This document shows positions 61,866-64,000 of a stretch of 64,000 nt of DNA, one piece after another (the stretch's first letter is position 1; every line of letters begins with the position of its first letter). Both the position numbers and the translations under genes were made by a program. The notes below the pieces were generated by a model. The model made no database searches. It was given only the letters and a program-made list of their open reading frames with translations, and was not told where the DNA came from. This DNA is from Acanthochlamys bracteata (lineage: Eukaryota; Streptophyta; Magnoliopsida; Pandanales; Velloziaceae). The stretch lies in assembly GCA_019914995.1 (NCBI GenBank), contig CM034126.1, positions 1,803,001 to 1,867,000 of the forward strand, given 5' to 3'.

Positions 61866-63372
61866 TCATTTTAGTCTGCCTTCTGTACAACTGTCCTTGA
61901 GATTTTGCAATGCTTTCCTGATGTCATTTTCTCCTAGGTTAGAGTACTTCAAACAGATTAATTTTTGGGCAACACTGTATGTAACTTGAATTGAATTATG
62001 CTGCTCAAAATCAATGTCAACCCTCCTTGTTTCCTGCAAAGTAGAATTGGGAAACAAAAATCACATCTGTTATCACTGTTAGTTCTCAAGGCTAGATTTC
62101 TCCCAGATGTCTTCAAATAATGCCAATCTTCTTAAAGGGGCCTATGCAATTCCATGAGCATCAAACACAGTATGATAAATATATAGACTTATCAATAAAG
62201 AAGGACAAGAAATAGAAAACAGCTGCCGCCTCATAACACTAGTTCTACTGATCTCTAATTGTGAGATAGAAACTGATGTCTATAATAAGCAATGAGATTT
62301 TTTTTTTGGGGTTGGGTGTGGGGGGGAGGTGGTGGTTGTTAGTGAAAATGTCTTTCGCACCTCACTTGCTTCTGCATATAAGCAATATCACTGACATAGT
62401 GCAGTAAAACATGATTCAAACCATTCAATACCATCTCTGTGATTCTTGAAGTTATAGCCTGTGCTGTTTCAATCACTGAGTTTGGTAGACCTGCAACCCC
62501 AGCCAACAGAAGGCCGTAATGTGGTACATGGTGGGTTCCATCCCTGAGACAGAACTGATGTTTAGGATGTATTAGCAGTTCGTTATCATAAAATGATAAT
62601 AACCTGAAGATATAGGAAATACCTTAAAATCTAAGCGGTTATTCCTCAAGTCCACTTCAAAATGAAGCATTTTAACATTTGGATAGATGCTTGCCAATTG
62701 TGATAAACCTTTCATATGTGTTGCAAATATTGTATAGCTGTGTAGAACAATAGCTCACTACATAAGGTACAAACCTTAACTCAATGAACAAGCAAGTTAT
62801 CTATAATAAGCTAAAGAAGGAATAACGTGCGACATTGCTTGTTGCCTACAATGACCAAGATGAACTACAAACTCAAGTTGCAGAAAGCAGTTACTTTTTC
62901 TTCATCCAATCTAACATTAAACATATCAACCCCAAAGTTTCCATATGAATAGTATGACATAAAATAATACTCAAGGTGGGGCTTCAATGACAAAAAATTC
63001 AGTAGCATAGCTCAGGTTGTGCGAAAAGCCTAAATAAAGTTCTCTAAAGCCTTTTACATTTGAAACACATGACCTCCTTAAAATTATCAAATGATGTAAT
63101 TATAGTGTAAGGATTTAAAACATTACGCCTTGAGAGATAGAAGATGTTCACAACAGCTCCATGCAATGGCAAATCCATCCGATGAAGATGTAGCACGTCC
63201 AAGCTCATCTATTACAATTAAACTCCTGCAGTCGAGGTTAAGACAAAAAGACAATCAGACTACCTGTTCCAATTAATAGATGTGTATTCAGGTAACCAAG
63301 AACAGCAGCAGAGAGATACCTAGGAGTAATATTTTGCATGAGAAAAGCTGTTTCCCTCATTTCAGTCATGAA
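61866..63372 (-). CDS. MSH4: Meiotic MutS homologue MSH4, C-terminal part
   Basis: MSH4 pairs with MSH5 to stabilise recombination intermediates and promote interfering crossovers in meiosis; it does not repair mismatches. Five exons are in the window (63372-63320, 63225-63127, 62737-62623, 62554-62432, 62033-61866), encoding the last 185 residues in phase. They hold the end of the ATPase domain: [18 protein letters not shown], the Walker B region [31 protein letters not shown], then [13 protein letters not shown] and the C-terminal helical region with [11 protein letters not shown] and ALQNLKDS. The Walker A and all earlier domains lie past the right edge. FCLRDG replaces the more usual FQLRDG at one exon junction; this may be natural variation. 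The visible part is intact. Confidence 0.94.
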
Positions 63373-64000
63373 CTGCGAAGCAATGTTGAATTACCCCATT
63401 CAGCCAAGTAATAGGATAACTTTTTCAAAACATATTACTGTGAAATCAGAACATAAAGTCCAAAGAAGAAATCTTCAAACAAACCAAAAAGAAAATCAGA
63501 AGGCTTCCAAAAGTACAAGCACCCCACCCAAAATCCAGTGAAAGCAAACTCAATAAAAGAGTAATAGCTCATCAAAAGATACTCGTCCATGCTACAAAGA
63601 AACAGAGTTTTCCCAGCAAATCAAGCCCTTTTGATTATTATCTGCAGTAATTTCATCAATATCCCATTGGGTTCTGCTAAAATTTGATTCCAAAATATGG
63701 ATCCACAGCAGCACCAGAGGCCAACAACACTTCCAACTTAAGACATTGCCTCCATATCATAAGTTATATCAGCCAATTATACATTTTGGTGAACAAAATG
63801 GAGTTTTACAGCTCTTTGTAATTGATAATATCCGCAGCTATGAAAAGGTTTCTGCAATGGGAGCATAAAGATGTGCAGTGTCATCAATGCACATTATGAC
63901 CTGGATCTCGTGTTGATGGCTCAGATCTATTTATTATGTACAAATGTGTGGCTAACTTAAGTATTAGCAAAATGACACTTCCATTATGCAAACAAATAAA
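63373..64000. other. MSH4 intron, continuing past the edge
   Basis: The next upstream MSH4 exon (expected to carry the segment before FMTEMRE) is not found up to the right edge, so this stretch is best read as one intron of at least 628 bases. Nothing else is seen in it. Confidence 0.6.

Noticed and set aside
1-64000. tRNA, rRNA or CRISPR loci
   Set aside because: I saw no cloverleaf with a plausible B-box, no conserved rRNA core, and no regular repeat-spacer array. The repeat block at 2.5 kb is degenerate and palindromic, unlike CRISPR.
1-64000. A co-operating gene cluster (biosynthetic or defence system)
   Set aside because: Neighbouring genes belong to unrelated conserved pathways, each with its own promoter region and in mixed orientation. 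Nothing suggests a functional cluster.

Overview
The window is nuclear DNA from a flowering plant, almost certainly a eudicot. Genes are split by short introns with GT..AG ends, intergenic DNA is very AT-rich and carries small AT-rich transposon-like repeats, and every recognisable protein is a plant family (DREB-type ERF, ATG3, HUB-type BRE1 ligase, plastid acetylglutamate kinase, CCT-domain regulator, MSH4). I cannot name the species from sequence alone.

Layout. 1-5.4 kb is gene-poor, with a decayed CACTA-like repeat block and a local duplication. 5.4-6.2 kb (-) is an intronless DREB A-4 ERF gene. 6.2-11.6 kb holds no gene I can support. 11.7-14.4 kb (-) is a decayed multi-exon host gene of unknown family, sharing a GC-rich head region near 16.1 kb with ATG3. 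ATG3 (16.6-21.6 kb, +, nine exons) converges on a HUB-type histone H2B ubiquitin ligase (23.8-32.6 kb, -, nineteen exons). 34.5-41.2 kb (-) is a broken alpha/beta-hydrolase gene with a 2.7-kb solo LTR (perfect 5-bp target duplication) inside an intron. It lies head-to-head with an intact intronless acetylglutamate kinase gene (41.5-42.5 kb, +). 45.3-47.5 and 51.0-52.3 kb (-) are two intact tandem copies of an unidentified gene for a C-terminally membrane-anchored protein, separated by DNA that includes a striking 140-bp foldback. 56.3-58.1 kb (-) is a two-exon CCT-domain gene that closely resembles rice Ghd7. 61.9-63.4 kb (-) is the 3' end of MSH4, which runs off the right edge.

These genes are not an operon-like system. 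They cover unrelated jobs: transcriptional control, autophagy, chromatin ubiquitination, arginine synthesis and meiotic crossover formation. The points most worth a second look are the Ghd7-like gene in a eudicot context, the tandem membrane-anchored pair, the foldback between them, and the two decayed host genes lying head-to-head with intact housekeeping genes.

Gene models were built by eye from reading frame, splice sites and remembered family sequences. For ATG3, the HUB ligase, the CCT gene, the tandem pair and the MSH4 end, every exon joins in phase without an internal stop.
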